Shown: positions 6,500-12,859 of the stretch, piece after piece
Position numbering within the stretch: the first letter of the stretch is position 1
Layout: each line of letters begins with the position of its first letter
Assembly: GCA_905199755.1 (NCBI GenBank)
Contig: CAJKHT010000051.1
Location: 1 to 20,558, forward strand
Length of the DNA stretch: 20,558 nt
Direction of reading: 5' to 3'
Source of the DNA: an uncultured Eubacteriales bacterium
GTDB taxonomy: Bacteria > Bacillota > Clostridia > UBA1381
Program-made: the position numbers and the translations under genes
Notes under the pieces: model-generated
Seen by the model: the letters and a program-made list of their open reading frames with translations, nothing else
Told to the model about the DNA's origin: nothing
Database searches by the model: none

Positions 6500-6885
6500 T
6501 TGATCTCCACCTCCGCCAGATTTTCCATCGGATACAGCGCTTTATGTTCAAATGAATTTAAAAGCTTCAGCGAATATTCAAGCGCATTTTCAGTATCACG
6601 TCTGCTCCTTTTGAAAAAAGCGTGAAGCAACACAATGTTATCATCCGCTTTATAGTATATAATCCGAACCATTGTACCTGCCGCACGTATCCGAAGCTCA
6701 TACAGCCGCTTATATCTGGCAACTGTAAAATGTTTCACATACGGTTCGCACAACGGATTGTTTTCGTTTGCAATAAATCTCATCATAAACTCATATTTGT
6801 GTCTTATTTTATAGTGAGAGCTGTTAATAAACTGCATTACCGGAATTTCTCCGGCATTGTTTTTGTAAACATATACACGCCTCAA
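6496..6885 (-). CDS. HigB/Gp49-like (RelE superfamily) protein, no partner seen
   Basis: A 129-residue protein: VYVYKNNAGEIPVMQFINSS at the N-terminus, then RYKRLYELRIRAAGTMVRII and VLLHAFFKRSRRDTENALEYS. This is the phage-derived Gp49-like/HigB pattern, 'lyELR....g..Riiy....... lLhaF.Kk....p..ei..A'. Such proteins are mRNA interferases whose antitoxin gene normally follows at once. Here the next gene is TadZ-like, overlapping by TTGA, and no HTH antitoxin is visible. The start is TTG 6885; no in-frame ATG exists before residue 17. The C-terminal tail after the family core is longer than usual. It may be a domesticated regulator of the pilus operon or a lone toxin whose partner was lost. Confidence 0.7.
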   Translation of the reverse strand: MRRVYVYKNNAGEIPVMQFINSSHYKIRHKYEFMMRFIANENNPLCEPYVKHFTVARYKRLYELRIRAAGTMVRIIYYKADDNIVLLHAFFKRSRRDTENALEYSLKLLNSFEHKALYPMENLAEVEIN

Positions 6886-6910
6886 AATTCAATCAGCCTT
6901 CTTTCCTGCA

Positions 6911-6950
6911 TAAAAAAACAAAGCTTAATTTTTTAAAATCAAGCTCTGTT
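6911..6950 (-). terminator. hairpin with T-tract just ahead of the pilus operon (terminator or attenuator)
   Basis: Arms 6917-6932 and 6935-6950 pair at 14 of 16 positions, and a run of seven T follows on the minus strand. It ends about 26 bp before the TTG of the HigB-like gene and lies downstream of the promoter candidate at 6980-7008, so it could attenuate that operon. The plus strand also has a T-run, so it may act in both directions. Confidence 0.7.
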
Positions 6951-6979
6951 TTTCTCGTTGCACATTTTTTGATGATACC

Positions 6980-7008
6980 ATTATATCACGGTTAAAGTGT
7001 ATTAAAAA
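6980..7008 (-). promoter_or_regulatory. candidate extended -10 promoter for the pilus operon
   Basis: On the minus strand TGATATAAT (TATAAT at 6980-6985) is an extended -10. The hexamer 17 bases upstream is TTTTTA, a poor -35. It is the nearest promoter-like sequence ahead of the HigB-like gene. Confidence 0.4.
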
Positions 7009-7052
7009 TCCTTTGAGTGTGTAAAGTTAGTGTAAAATGTGTATATTTTCAT
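7002..7052 (-). CDS. possible 16-codon peptide with strong ribosome binding site
   Basis: ATG 7052 follows AGAGGAAAGGTG at about eight bases and encodes MKIYTFYTNFTHSKDF before TAA. An extended -10 (TGATATAAT; TATAAT at 7106-7111) and a 7-bp inverted repeat (GATGTAA/TTACATC, 7073-7102) lie upstream. It could be a leader peptide, a gene truncated to its first codons, or chance. No homologue is known to me. Confidence 0.3.
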   Translation of the reverse strand: MKIYTFYTNFTHSKDF

Positions 7053-7170
7053 ACGTAATTCACCTTTCCTCTGATGTAATATAATATCATATAACTTACA
7101 TCTTTATTATATCACATATTTTTTATTAAACCATCTTTTATCAGTAGCTGCTTAAGCTTAAGCTTCAACT

Positions 7171-8448
7171 TTACTTAGATATCGTCACAAGCCGTTCCGT
7201 TTCATTCCACTCAACATTAAAACCCAGTTCCTCACTTAAAAACCTCAACGGGACAAGAGTTTTATCATTGATAAGGCGTGCCGGGACATCCATGGTTTTT
7301 TGTATGCCATTTACAGTCGCAGCGGTATTGTCAATTGAAAAAGTAATTATTTCATTCTGTTTTTTTACTATTGCCGTTTGGGTTACGCTATCCCACTCAA
7401 CATCAGCACCCATCTGTTCAAATAAAAATCTCATAGGCACAAGTGTTCTGTCGTTTTCTGTTGTAGGAGGTGTATCAAATGCTAAAACTTTATTGTTGTA
7501 AATTATTTTAATGCTATCGTTTAATGAAGTTTTTAGCAGACGATAATAGCTTTCGTTATCCTTTTCAAAATAGTAATATCCATCTGCTTCAAATAAGTAA
7601 TCACCTATATCCTCCGGCATCTCAACTCCGTATATGCAATCTGTTGTTAAGAAATCCTTCTCTATACTTTCAACCATTTGTCTGCCATCTATCCAATCAA
7701 CAGTTCTTTCGCCATAGACATTGCATATTTTATATAATTTCTTTGATTTGCTCTCCGTCCATATTCCTATAAATCCTTGATTTTCTCTTAATATTTCATA
7801 TTTGTTATCACCTGTAATCAGGAACCTATCATCTGTGGTATATGGTTTATAATATATATTTCCATTTTGCAGTTCATAGCCATCATTAATGTATTTTAAG
7901 GCATCAGTTTCTGTCTTTTCCCAATTCACTCCTTCCGAAGATTTATAAATGGTAGAAATTTTTGAATTTGCTACATTCATATTTCCGTTATCAGAGATAT
8001 ATGTATCCAAAGATATGTAATATTCATTTCCAAGATAGCCGCGATACTTTATAAAACCATTTAACTCTATTTTTTTTATAATATTCAAATCAGCATCTAA
8101 AACATACATAGGAGAGTTTGTAAAACCGGGATATATTTTATTAATCGGAACTGTTTCTAAAAGAGTATCAACTATAAAATACAATCCTCCTGAATAGATT
8201 GGGTATGCAGAAATATCTATATCTGTCAATGTCATATAACGATTTCCATCTATTGAATATTTAACTACATCTCTTTCTTTACCATCAACCGTATCACGTC
8301 CTAACTCAAAATAGTAATTTCCAACTTTATCCTTTTTAACAGCAGAAACTGATGTCTTATTTACAACTTCCCATTCTGCCGCATAAGTATTGATACTATA
8401 ACAGCTAAAAATTACAAACACCATAAATAAATAAATCTTTTTTTTCAT
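7171..8448 (-). CDS. secreted propeller protein with C-terminal copper-amine-oxidase-type stalk domains (cassette A)
   Basis: A 425-residue secreted protein. The start at 8448 (MKKKIYLFMVFVIFSCYSIN) is chosen because AAAGGATG precedes it; the GTG at 8478 has no site. A signal peptide ends near TYAAEW. Residues about 30-310 have repeated 'NYYFE', 'GLYFIVD', 'YKSSEGVNWEKT' motifs, like Asp-box/BNR propeller blades. The C-terminal 110 residues hold two copies of the stalk-domain pattern: NDRTLVPMRFLFEQMGADVE and NDKTLVPLRFLSEELGFNVE, each followed by a VTISK/IVKK-type strand. Such domains (PF07833) are common on clostridial surface proteins; none of the copper oxidase catalytic part is present. 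It is a paralogue of the 722-residue protein at 13549, and directly follows the remnant gene 8471-8776. Confidence 0.82.
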   Translation of the reverse strand: MKKKIYLFMVFVIFSCYSINTYAAEWEVVNKTSVSAVKKDKVGNYYFELGRDTVDGKERDVVKYSIDGNRYMTLTDIDISAYPIYSGGLYFIVDTLLETVPINKIYPGFTNSPMYVLDADLNIIKKIELNGFIKYRGYLGNEYYISLDTYISDNGNMNVANSKISTIYKSSEGVNWEKTETDALKYINDGYELQNGNIYYKPYTTDDRFLITGDNKYEILRENQGFIGIWTESKSKKLYKICNVYGERTVDWIDGRQMVESIEKDFLTTDCIYGVEMPEDIGDYLFEADGYYYFEKDNESYYRLLKTSLNDSIKIIYNNKVLAFDTPPTTENDRTLVPMRFLFEQMGADVEWDSVTQTAIVKKQNEIITFSIDNTAATVNGIQKTMDVPARLINDKTLVPLRFLSEELGFNVEWNETERLVTISK

Positions 8449-8470
8449 ACCATTCACATCCTTTATATTT

Positions 8471-8776
8471 TTATTCACACTTTAATTGATGTTGATATCC
8501 ACCGGCATCAGCATTTGGTAATATCACCTCTAAAACAAGTTGTTTTGTTTCCCCACTGCTGATATCAATATCAAAAATATTTTTTTCTTTTCTTATTTCA
8601 AATTCCTCTGCCGTTTCATTATCCATATCATACAATTCACCAAGTTTTATTTTTCGTTTCCACCCATTATTGCCATCTTTATATGTTACTATGGCATGCG
8701 AGCCTGTTTTCATCTTATATGTGATTTTTTTGTTTGTCGTTGATGCATTTGTTATATCAATATATCCTTTTGCCAC
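8471..8776 (-). CDS. 101-residue protein, probable C-terminal remnant of a giant secreted paralogue (cassette A)
   Basis: The frame begins GTG GCA AAA GGA and reads MAKGYIDITNASTTNKKITY, ending LVLEVILPNADAGGYQHQLK. There is no signal peptide and no ribosome binding site at the GTG. Its pattern follows the last 85-90 residues of the 1301-residue protein at 15736: 'YEIYNHSTTQRDIN' against 'IDITNASTTNKKIT', and 'IVLTTGNAGGMSNSIK' against 'VILPNADAGGYQHQLK'. Both are followed directly by a propeller-stalk gene, and both have the same promoter/leader upstream. I infer that a deletion removed about 3.6 kb of a giant gene and left leader plus C-terminus. The stop lies within the 5' region of the next gene. 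Protein similarity is weak; synteny carries the case. Confidence 0.55.
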   Translation of the reverse strand: MAKGYIDITNASTTNKKITYKMKTGSHAIVTYKDGNNGWKRKIKLGELYDMDNETAEEFEIRKEKNIFDIDISSGETKQLVLEVILPNADAGGYQHQLKCE

Positions 8777-8945
8777 AAATAAACAAGTTCAATCATACTT
8801 GCGCCATCCATATTAAACTGCCGACTGTCCGATAAACATTACTCCTTACAAATTTTATATCCTATTTACATTATACCATATTTTTACTGTTTTTTCAATA
8901 CGATTATTGATAATTCAATGATATGCACAAGTTTTAATTCATGTT
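8765..8945 (-). promoter_or_regulatory. promoter and conserved leader module, copy A
   Basis: TTGAAA (8893-8898), 17 bases, TATAAT (8870-8875) on the minus strand. About 50 bases later comes a 34-base block (8787-8820) that matches copy B (19755-19788) at 32 of 34 positions. The shared sequence includes GGCGCAAG, ATGATTGAAC and then GGCAAAAGGATATAT. CGCAA can pair with TTGTG here and TTGCG in copy B. Copy A keeps only the first arm (GGCAAAAGGATAT) of the terminator that copy B has, and the 101-residue frame starts inside it. Upstream similarity reaches to about 8945 (GTGCATAT, exactly 20 bases before TATTGA in both). Confidence 0.7.
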
Positions 8946-9089
8946 TTTGTCATATTAACTGTATTATAAGAAATATTTATTATAAATCGAATAAAATGCT
9001 AATAGAAATGCTAATTGGTAGAAAAAAGCAGCAAAAATCAGTTGACTATTGCACAATTCTTTCTTAATTGACATTAATTGTTCCGACGT

Positions 9090-9136
9090 AAAAAAATCCC
9101 CGAAAACCGCATAAACGTTACGGTTTTCGGGGATTT
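9090..9136 (-). terminator. intrinsic terminator of tRNA-Trp
   Basis: A perfect 16-bp stem (arms 9094-9109 and 9121-9136, AAATCCCCGAAAACCG and its complement) with an 11-base loop, then seven T on the minus strand. It lies five bases beyond the CCA end of the tRNA-Trp fragment, where the native tRNA terminator would be. Confidence 0.88.
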
Positions 9137-9141
9137 GACTT

Positions 9142-9187
9142 TGGCAGGGGCAGAAGGACTTGAACCCTCGGCACGTGGTTTTGGAGA
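9142..9187 (-). other. 3' half of tRNA-Trp, probable integration attachment site
   Basis: The minus strand reads TCTCCAAAACCACGTGC, then CGAGGGTTCAAGTCCTTC, then TGCCCCTGCCA. This matches the 3' half of tRNA-Trp: anticodon loop CTCCAAA (anticodon CCA), anticodon stem ACCAC, T arm GAGGG-TTCAAGT-CCTTC, acceptor TGCCCCT, discriminator G and encoded CCA. Upstream, GTGGT, needed for the 5' side of the anticodon stem, is absent, so the tRNA is broken within the anticodon stem-loop. A break there beside an integrase C-terminus is the classic layout of an attachment site. The intact tRNA should lie elsewhere. Confidence 0.78.
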
Positions 9188-9248
9188 AACTGAAACCCAC
9201 TGTCCGCAAATAAAGAAAACAAACCAAATGCCGAAAATTGACAGTCCG

Positions 9249-9270
9249 TTTCGCCGACATTTCGCCGACA
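9249..9270. repeat. tandem 11-bp direct repeat, possible integrase arm sites
   Basis: TTTCGCCGACA occurs twice without gap (9249-9259, 9260-9270); a related ACCGACAGTC lies at about 9349. They sit between the tRNA-Trp half and the end of the integrase fragment, where arm-type integrase sites are usually found. Apart from these repeats, the stretch 9188-9339 holds no gene I can support. Confidence 0.5.
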
Positions 9271-9339
9271 GCGAGTTTTTGAAAGCCTTGCAAAATGCGA
9301 AAAATAACGGCTATGCCAATGGTCTTAAATACCACTTGA

Positions 9340-9525
9340 TTATGGGTTACCGACAGTCGCTTTTGCCTTGTCAAAGATAAATGTTTCTATGGTTTCGGCA
9401 GCAGAGGTTTCAACCGATTTAAGTACATGACTGTATATATTCATCGTGGTTGAAAAGTCGCTGTGTCCTAACCTCATCTGTGCAACCTTTGGTGAAATGC
9501 CCTCTTTAGTATAATCGAACATCAT
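9340..9525 (-). pseudogene. tyrosine recombinase/integrase, C-terminal fragment
   Basis: The frame reads KEGISPKVAQMRLGHSDFST, then TMNIYSHVLKSVETSAAETI. This is the last catalytic block of phage/ICE-type tyrosine recombinases: LGH (second His of the RHRH set) and the tyrosine nucleophile in NIYSHV. The C-terminus (FIFDKAKATVGNP) looks native. About 300 N-terminal residues are missing; the first codons (MMFDYT) are in the out-of-frame end of the LytTR gene, which overlaps by 20 bases. The fragment ends 153 bp from the tRNA-Trp half, so it probably belongs to the element that used that site. It is a different family member from the integrase at 10851. Confidence 0.85.
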
Positions 9526-10138
9526 TTTCTTTTATTGTTTTTATATAATGAAAATTTATAACAAATGATTTATGTACTCGACAAAACATCATATTTCCGA
9601 GCTGTTCATGAATTTCAGACAAAGATTTACATACTTTATATGTTTTTTCTTTTGTATAAATCCATATCCAATGGTCTTGACTTTCTAAGTATATTATGTC
9701 ATCACAAAAAAGTCTGACTTTCGTCTTATTATCGGAAAATGCATATACATTGCGCTTTTCCAAAAGCTTTTTGCTCATATCATAAACAACAGTTTTTAAT
9801 TCATCGACATCTATTGGCTTTAATAAAAATCTAAATGGAGAGCATTTAAAACTTTCTCGCATATACTCCGTATGACTTGTAACAAAAATTATAATAATAT
9901 GTTCATCAAATTCTCGCATTATATTAGCGGTTTCTATTCCGTTAAGCTCATTCATTTCCATATCAAGAAACACAACATCATATCTTTCGACATTGTTTTT
10001 ATATGCCTCTACAAGACTTTCACCGCTTTGATAAACATCACATTCTATTTTGACGCTACTGATTTCAAATAGATATTTTTCAAGGATATTGATGTGCTCT
10101 ATATTATCATCACATATAGCGATATTAATTTTATCCAT
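9506..10138 (-). CDS. LytTR-family response regulator, C-terminus truncated
   Basis: A 210-residue protein. Residues 1-120 form a receiver: acidic pair at D10/D11, phospho-acceptor D59 in VVFLDMEMNELNG, the Thr of FVTSH (about 88) and the Lys of FLLKP (about 107). Residues about 135-210 are a LytTR DNA-binding domain (VRLFCDDIIYLESQDHWIWI and FCRVHKSFVINFHYIKTI). It is like AgrA/VirR-type regulators of quorum sensing, bacteriocins or virulence. LytTR domains normally continue 25-30 residues past 'NDVRLY' (strand plus helix); here TAA follows at once, at the junction with the integrase fragment, so activity is doubtful. No histidine kinase is nearby. AAAGGGA lies about 11 bases before the ATG. 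Confidence 0.83.
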   Translation of the reverse strand: MDKINIAICDDNIEHINILEKYLFEISSVKIECDVYQSGESLVEAYKNNVERYDVVFLDMEMNELNGIETANIMREFDEHIIIIFVTSHTEYMRESFKCSPFRFLLKPIDVDELKTVVYDMSKKLLEKRNVYAFSDNKTKVRLFCDDIIYLESQDHWIWIYTKEKTYKVCKSLSEIHEQLGNMMFCRVHKSFVINFHYIKTIKENDVRLY

Positions 10139-10153
10139 AATTTATGTCGTCCC

Positions 10154-10204
10154 TTTTCTCACAAAATATATCATAATTATATCATATTTTGAGAAAATAG
10201 TAAA
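10154..10204 (-). promoter_or_regulatory. promoter of the LytTR gene within an inverted repeat
   Basis: TTTACT (10199-10204), 17 bases, TATAAT (10176-10181) with an extended TG. The -10 sits at the centre of an inverted repeat, TTTTCTC...AAAATAT against ATATTTTGTGAGAAAA (10154-10197; the arms differ by a two-base insertion). This is a plausible operator, possibly for autoregulation. Confidence 0.6.
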
Positions 10205-10438
10205 TGCCTATAACCTAAAATCAGCGTATTAACTATATATTTTTCAAAGAGTTGCCCAAAACATGTTTTCCACATCACCTAATCTAAAACATCATTTACA
10301 AAATCATGACAAAAGTTGAACACTTTTATGACCGAATTAATATATGCACTTAAGAAAAATACCTTTTGAGCTTTTATTTTGTTTAGTCACAGACGACAAA
10401 AGTCTATGTAGGAATTGTTTTCGGTGTACAGGTATATT
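10198..10438. other. intergenic stretch without a recognised gene
   Basis: Between the LytTR promoter and the DUF1273 pseudogene I see no frame with a start and ribosome binding site, no RNA gene and no strong hairpin. It may hold debris from the deletion events on both sides. Confidence 0.5.
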
Positions 10439-10713
10439 CTACATGTTAACCATTTTAACTCCTTTGCGTTTTGTATAATCCATAGTATTCTTTGTACGTA
10501 ACGCCGTATTATGTTTTTTCTTTTCAAGCACAATTTCAGCCACCATATATCTACGCCCGATGCCATACCTGTTATAAATGTTGTAAAACCATTTTCTATC
10601 GCTATATCAATAGCCTTTTCCAACAGAGGTTTTACCTCTGTTTCGGAAAGGCTTAATTTTTCGGGGCGATGTCCCGTAAAACAGCAGCAGTGTAATCGTT
10701 CTTCAGTTTCCAC
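10439..10713 (-). pseudogene. DUF1273/SLOG-family gene with frameshift and internal deletion
   Basis: From GTG 10713 (AGAGG upstream) the frame reads METEERLHCCCFTGHRPEKL and later TTFITGMASGVDIW, the nucleotide-binding front of DUF1273/YpsA-like SLOG proteins. After DIW the correct frame is lost by about one base; the next frame continues VAEIVLEKKKHNTALR and then TKNTMDYTKRKGVKMVNM with stop TAG at 10439. That tail matches GTKNTVNYAKSKGLDIINI of the intact paralogue at 19899. Some 75 residues between are missing. The product cannot be functional. The uncorrected frame runs on to 10387 as unrelated residues. It is a paralogue, not a copy, of 19899-20387. Confidence 0.82.
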
Positions 10714-10749
10714 ATAAAAACCTCTTTCTCCGTCAAATGTTTAATTACA

Positions 10750-10777
10750 ACGATTTTTGGACAAAATAAAAAATCGT
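10750..10777. other. small hairpin downstream of the integrase
   Basis: ACGATTTTT (10750-10758) and AAAAATCGT (10769-10777) form a 9-bp AT-rich stem with a 10-base loop. It lies downstream of the integrase stop on the minus strand; no T-run follows, so terminator function is uncertain. Confidence 0.3.
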
Positions 10778-10850
10778 AAAACTGATAGTTATACGACTTA
10801 TCCTTTATAGTATTCGATTTTACAAGCATTTTATGAATTTTGACGGCTTA

Positions 10851-11857
10851 TTAAGACGGATTATACATTTTTCCGAGCCGATCCATTTCCTTTGCCTTAT
10901 GCTCAGGCAGAGAGTGAGCATAGATATTCAGCGTGACTGTCGGAGAGGCGTGTCCGAGTATTTCAGAAAGCGTCTTTATATCCATTCCGATTTCCAACGC
11001 CCTTGTCGCAAATGTGTGTCGGGTTGTATGAAATTTAACATCACGGATACCGATTTCTTTTAATATTGCCTTGTATCTCCGTGCATAAACAGTCGGCTCA
11101 ATAAATTTTCCTTTGCGGTTAATTAAAAAACCACTTCCGTGTTCAATTGCTTTGAGCTTTGCGGTTAAAAACTTCGGAAGTGGTATATCACGCACAGATG
11201 TATCGCTTTTCGGTGGGGCAATCACTATTTCAGTTTTCTTTTTACCTTTGTCGGACTTTGCTCTGTAAAGCGTTTGCTTTATAGATATAACACCTCTTTT
11301 TAAGTCAATATTTTTCCATTCCAATGCACATAGTTCTCCAATTCTGATACCTGTGTAAAGGCAAATCAAAATCCCTATATCATTAGGATTATCCGAGCTT
11401 TCAATGTACTTTTCTATTGCTTTCTGCTCGTTTTTGCCAAACACGATAACCTCTTTGTTTTTCTGCTTTGGCAGCTTTATACGCTTGCAGACGGTAGGCA
11501 TTAAACCGTTATCGGCAGCAGTATCCAATCCGAGCTTTAACACGGTATAAATCAGCTTAACTGTTGACGGCTCCCATTTTGCAACAAGACCGTTTATAAA
11601 GCCCTGCACCGTGAGTTTTGTAATATCACATAGCCGCATATTTCCGAGTTCCGTGTCAATATGATTTTCGACGAGTGATGAATACACGGTGTATGATGAT
11701 TTTTTTATGTGCTTCTGTGTTGACAGCCACTTTTCAAACCAGTCCTTTACAAACATTTCTGAGGGAGGTTTGTTTTGCTGCTGTTTGACCTTTGCTTTGG
11801 CAATTAAAAGTTTTTCCTTTGCCTCTTTATATGACTTCCCGTAATGAAATTGTCAAG
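10851..11857 (-). pseudogene. phage/ICE-type tyrosine recombinase, 5' end removed by the IS3 element
   Basis: The catalytic domain is complete. Counting from the Met at 11756: R138 (TGIRIGEL), K183, H243-T-T-R246 (KFHTTRHTFATR), H269 (LGHA) and the nucleophile Y279 (NIYAHS). Residues 1-80 are the SAM-like core-binding domain. The frame continues upstream of that Met without a start: YGKSYKEAKEKLLIAKAKVK then QQQNKPPSE, which is the end of an arm-binding domain. It meets TGA at the edge of the IS3 element near 11853. So about 50 N-terminal residues and the start are lost, and a rescue start at 11756 lacks the arm domain. It is unlike the integrase fragment at 9340, so two elements have been present. 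Confidence 0.85.
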
Positions 11858-11950
11858 ATAAGTTGACACTTTTTTTACAAGGATTTTTTCTTAGTAACAT
11901 TTTCAGCTCCGAAGTGGTTTTAGATCGCGACGCAAACCGTTCCATCTATA

Positions 11951-12859
11951 TCAGGCAACTCTCTTGACCGAAAGTTCATACCTGCGTCGCTTTTCCATAG
12001 GCGGTAAGCCTCCGTTTGCAGTGCAGATCCTGCGATTATTCCAATAGCTCATAAAATATCGCCAGATAATCGTTTTCAGTTCTTCTATAGTTAGCTTCTC
12101 CGTGTTGTACCTACCGTAAAGTAGCTCCTCCTTCATCCTTGCCCACATACTTTCGCAGCGGGCATTATCGTGACATCTGCCTCCGGCACTATTCATACTC
12201 TGAATGATTCCATATTTGCTGATGGCATTACGGTAGATTTCACTGGTGTATTGACTCCCACGATCTGAATGGATAATGCAGCCTCTCAGCTCAGGATATG
12301 TTCTATAGGCATTCACAAGCGTCTCTACGCAGAGATCAGCCCGCATATTATCTGCCATAGCTAAGCCAACAACTGCAACGTCAAAACAGTCAAAGATTGC
12401 CGATACATACAGCTTACCGTCCGCAGCCTTAATCTCAGTGATATCTTTTATACACTTCTCCAGTGGTGCTTCTGCCGTGAAATCCCGCTTAATGAGATCT
12501 TCCGATTTCTGTGATTCCTTATCTGCCTTAGTTATTCCATGCGGTTTCCGCTTCGGCATATGACTGATTCCAAGCTTTTCCATCACCCTGTATACAGTGC
12601 GTTCACTCGGTATATGCACCCCTTCGAGCTTCTTATTTAGAAGAGCTTGGTGCATTCGCTCCCGCCCGTAGGTATCATTGCACTCATCTTCGGCAAGTAT
12701 GCCCATCATGGCATCCGCTAATGCCCAGTATTTCCACGGCTTGTTCCTATTCTTCAGATAATTGTAGAATCCCTGTCGGATTACATTTAGCACACTGCAA
12801 TACATCGCTAATTTTCCCTTTATCTCGCCATCTTCTGTCTTCTGCGCTATGAATTTCAT
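11951..12859 (-). CDS. IS3-family transposase OrfB (DDE catalytic subunit)
   Basis: A 302-residue integrase-core transposase. Acidic triad: D139 (CIKDITEI), D199 (IIHSDRGSQYTS) and E236 (HDNARCESMW), with 36 residues between the last two, as in IS3 elements (about 35). The N-terminal HTH_21 region (DTYGRERMHQALLNKKLEGV) is also present. ATG 12859 overlaps the TGA of orfA as ATGA, in the -1 frame. The protein could be made by coupled re-initiation or as an OrfAB fusion through the slippery site at 12895-12901. It cuts and joins the element ends. Confidence 0.93.
   Translation of the reverse strand: MKFIAQKTEDGEIKGKLAMYCSVLNVIRQGFYNYLKNRNKPWKYWALADAMMGILAEDECNDTYGRERMHQALLNKKLEGVHIPSERTVYRVMEKLGISHMPKRKPHGITKADKESQKSEDLIKRDFTAEAPLEKCIKDITEIKAADGKLYVSAIFDCFDVAVVGLAMADNMRADLCVETLVNAYRTYPELRGCIIHSDRGSQYTSEIYRNAISKYGIIQSMNSAGGRCHDNARCESMWARMKEELLYGRYNTEKLTIEELKTIIWRYFMSYWNNRRICTANGGLPPMEKRRRYELSVKRVA

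Noticed and set aside
7150..7165. AAGCTTAAGCTT as terminator of the cassette A stalk gene
   Set aside because: Short self-complementary repeat without a T-run; too weak to call.
8964..9380. Long frames on both strands around the tRNA-Trp half
   Set aside because: They run through the tRNA fragment, its terminator hairpin and the arm repeats; no ribosome binding site supports them.
11851..11868. TGTCAA...TTGACA at the left IS edge as a complete terminal repeat
   Set aside because: The right end lacks the outer TGTCAA, so only AAGTTGACA was taken as shared.
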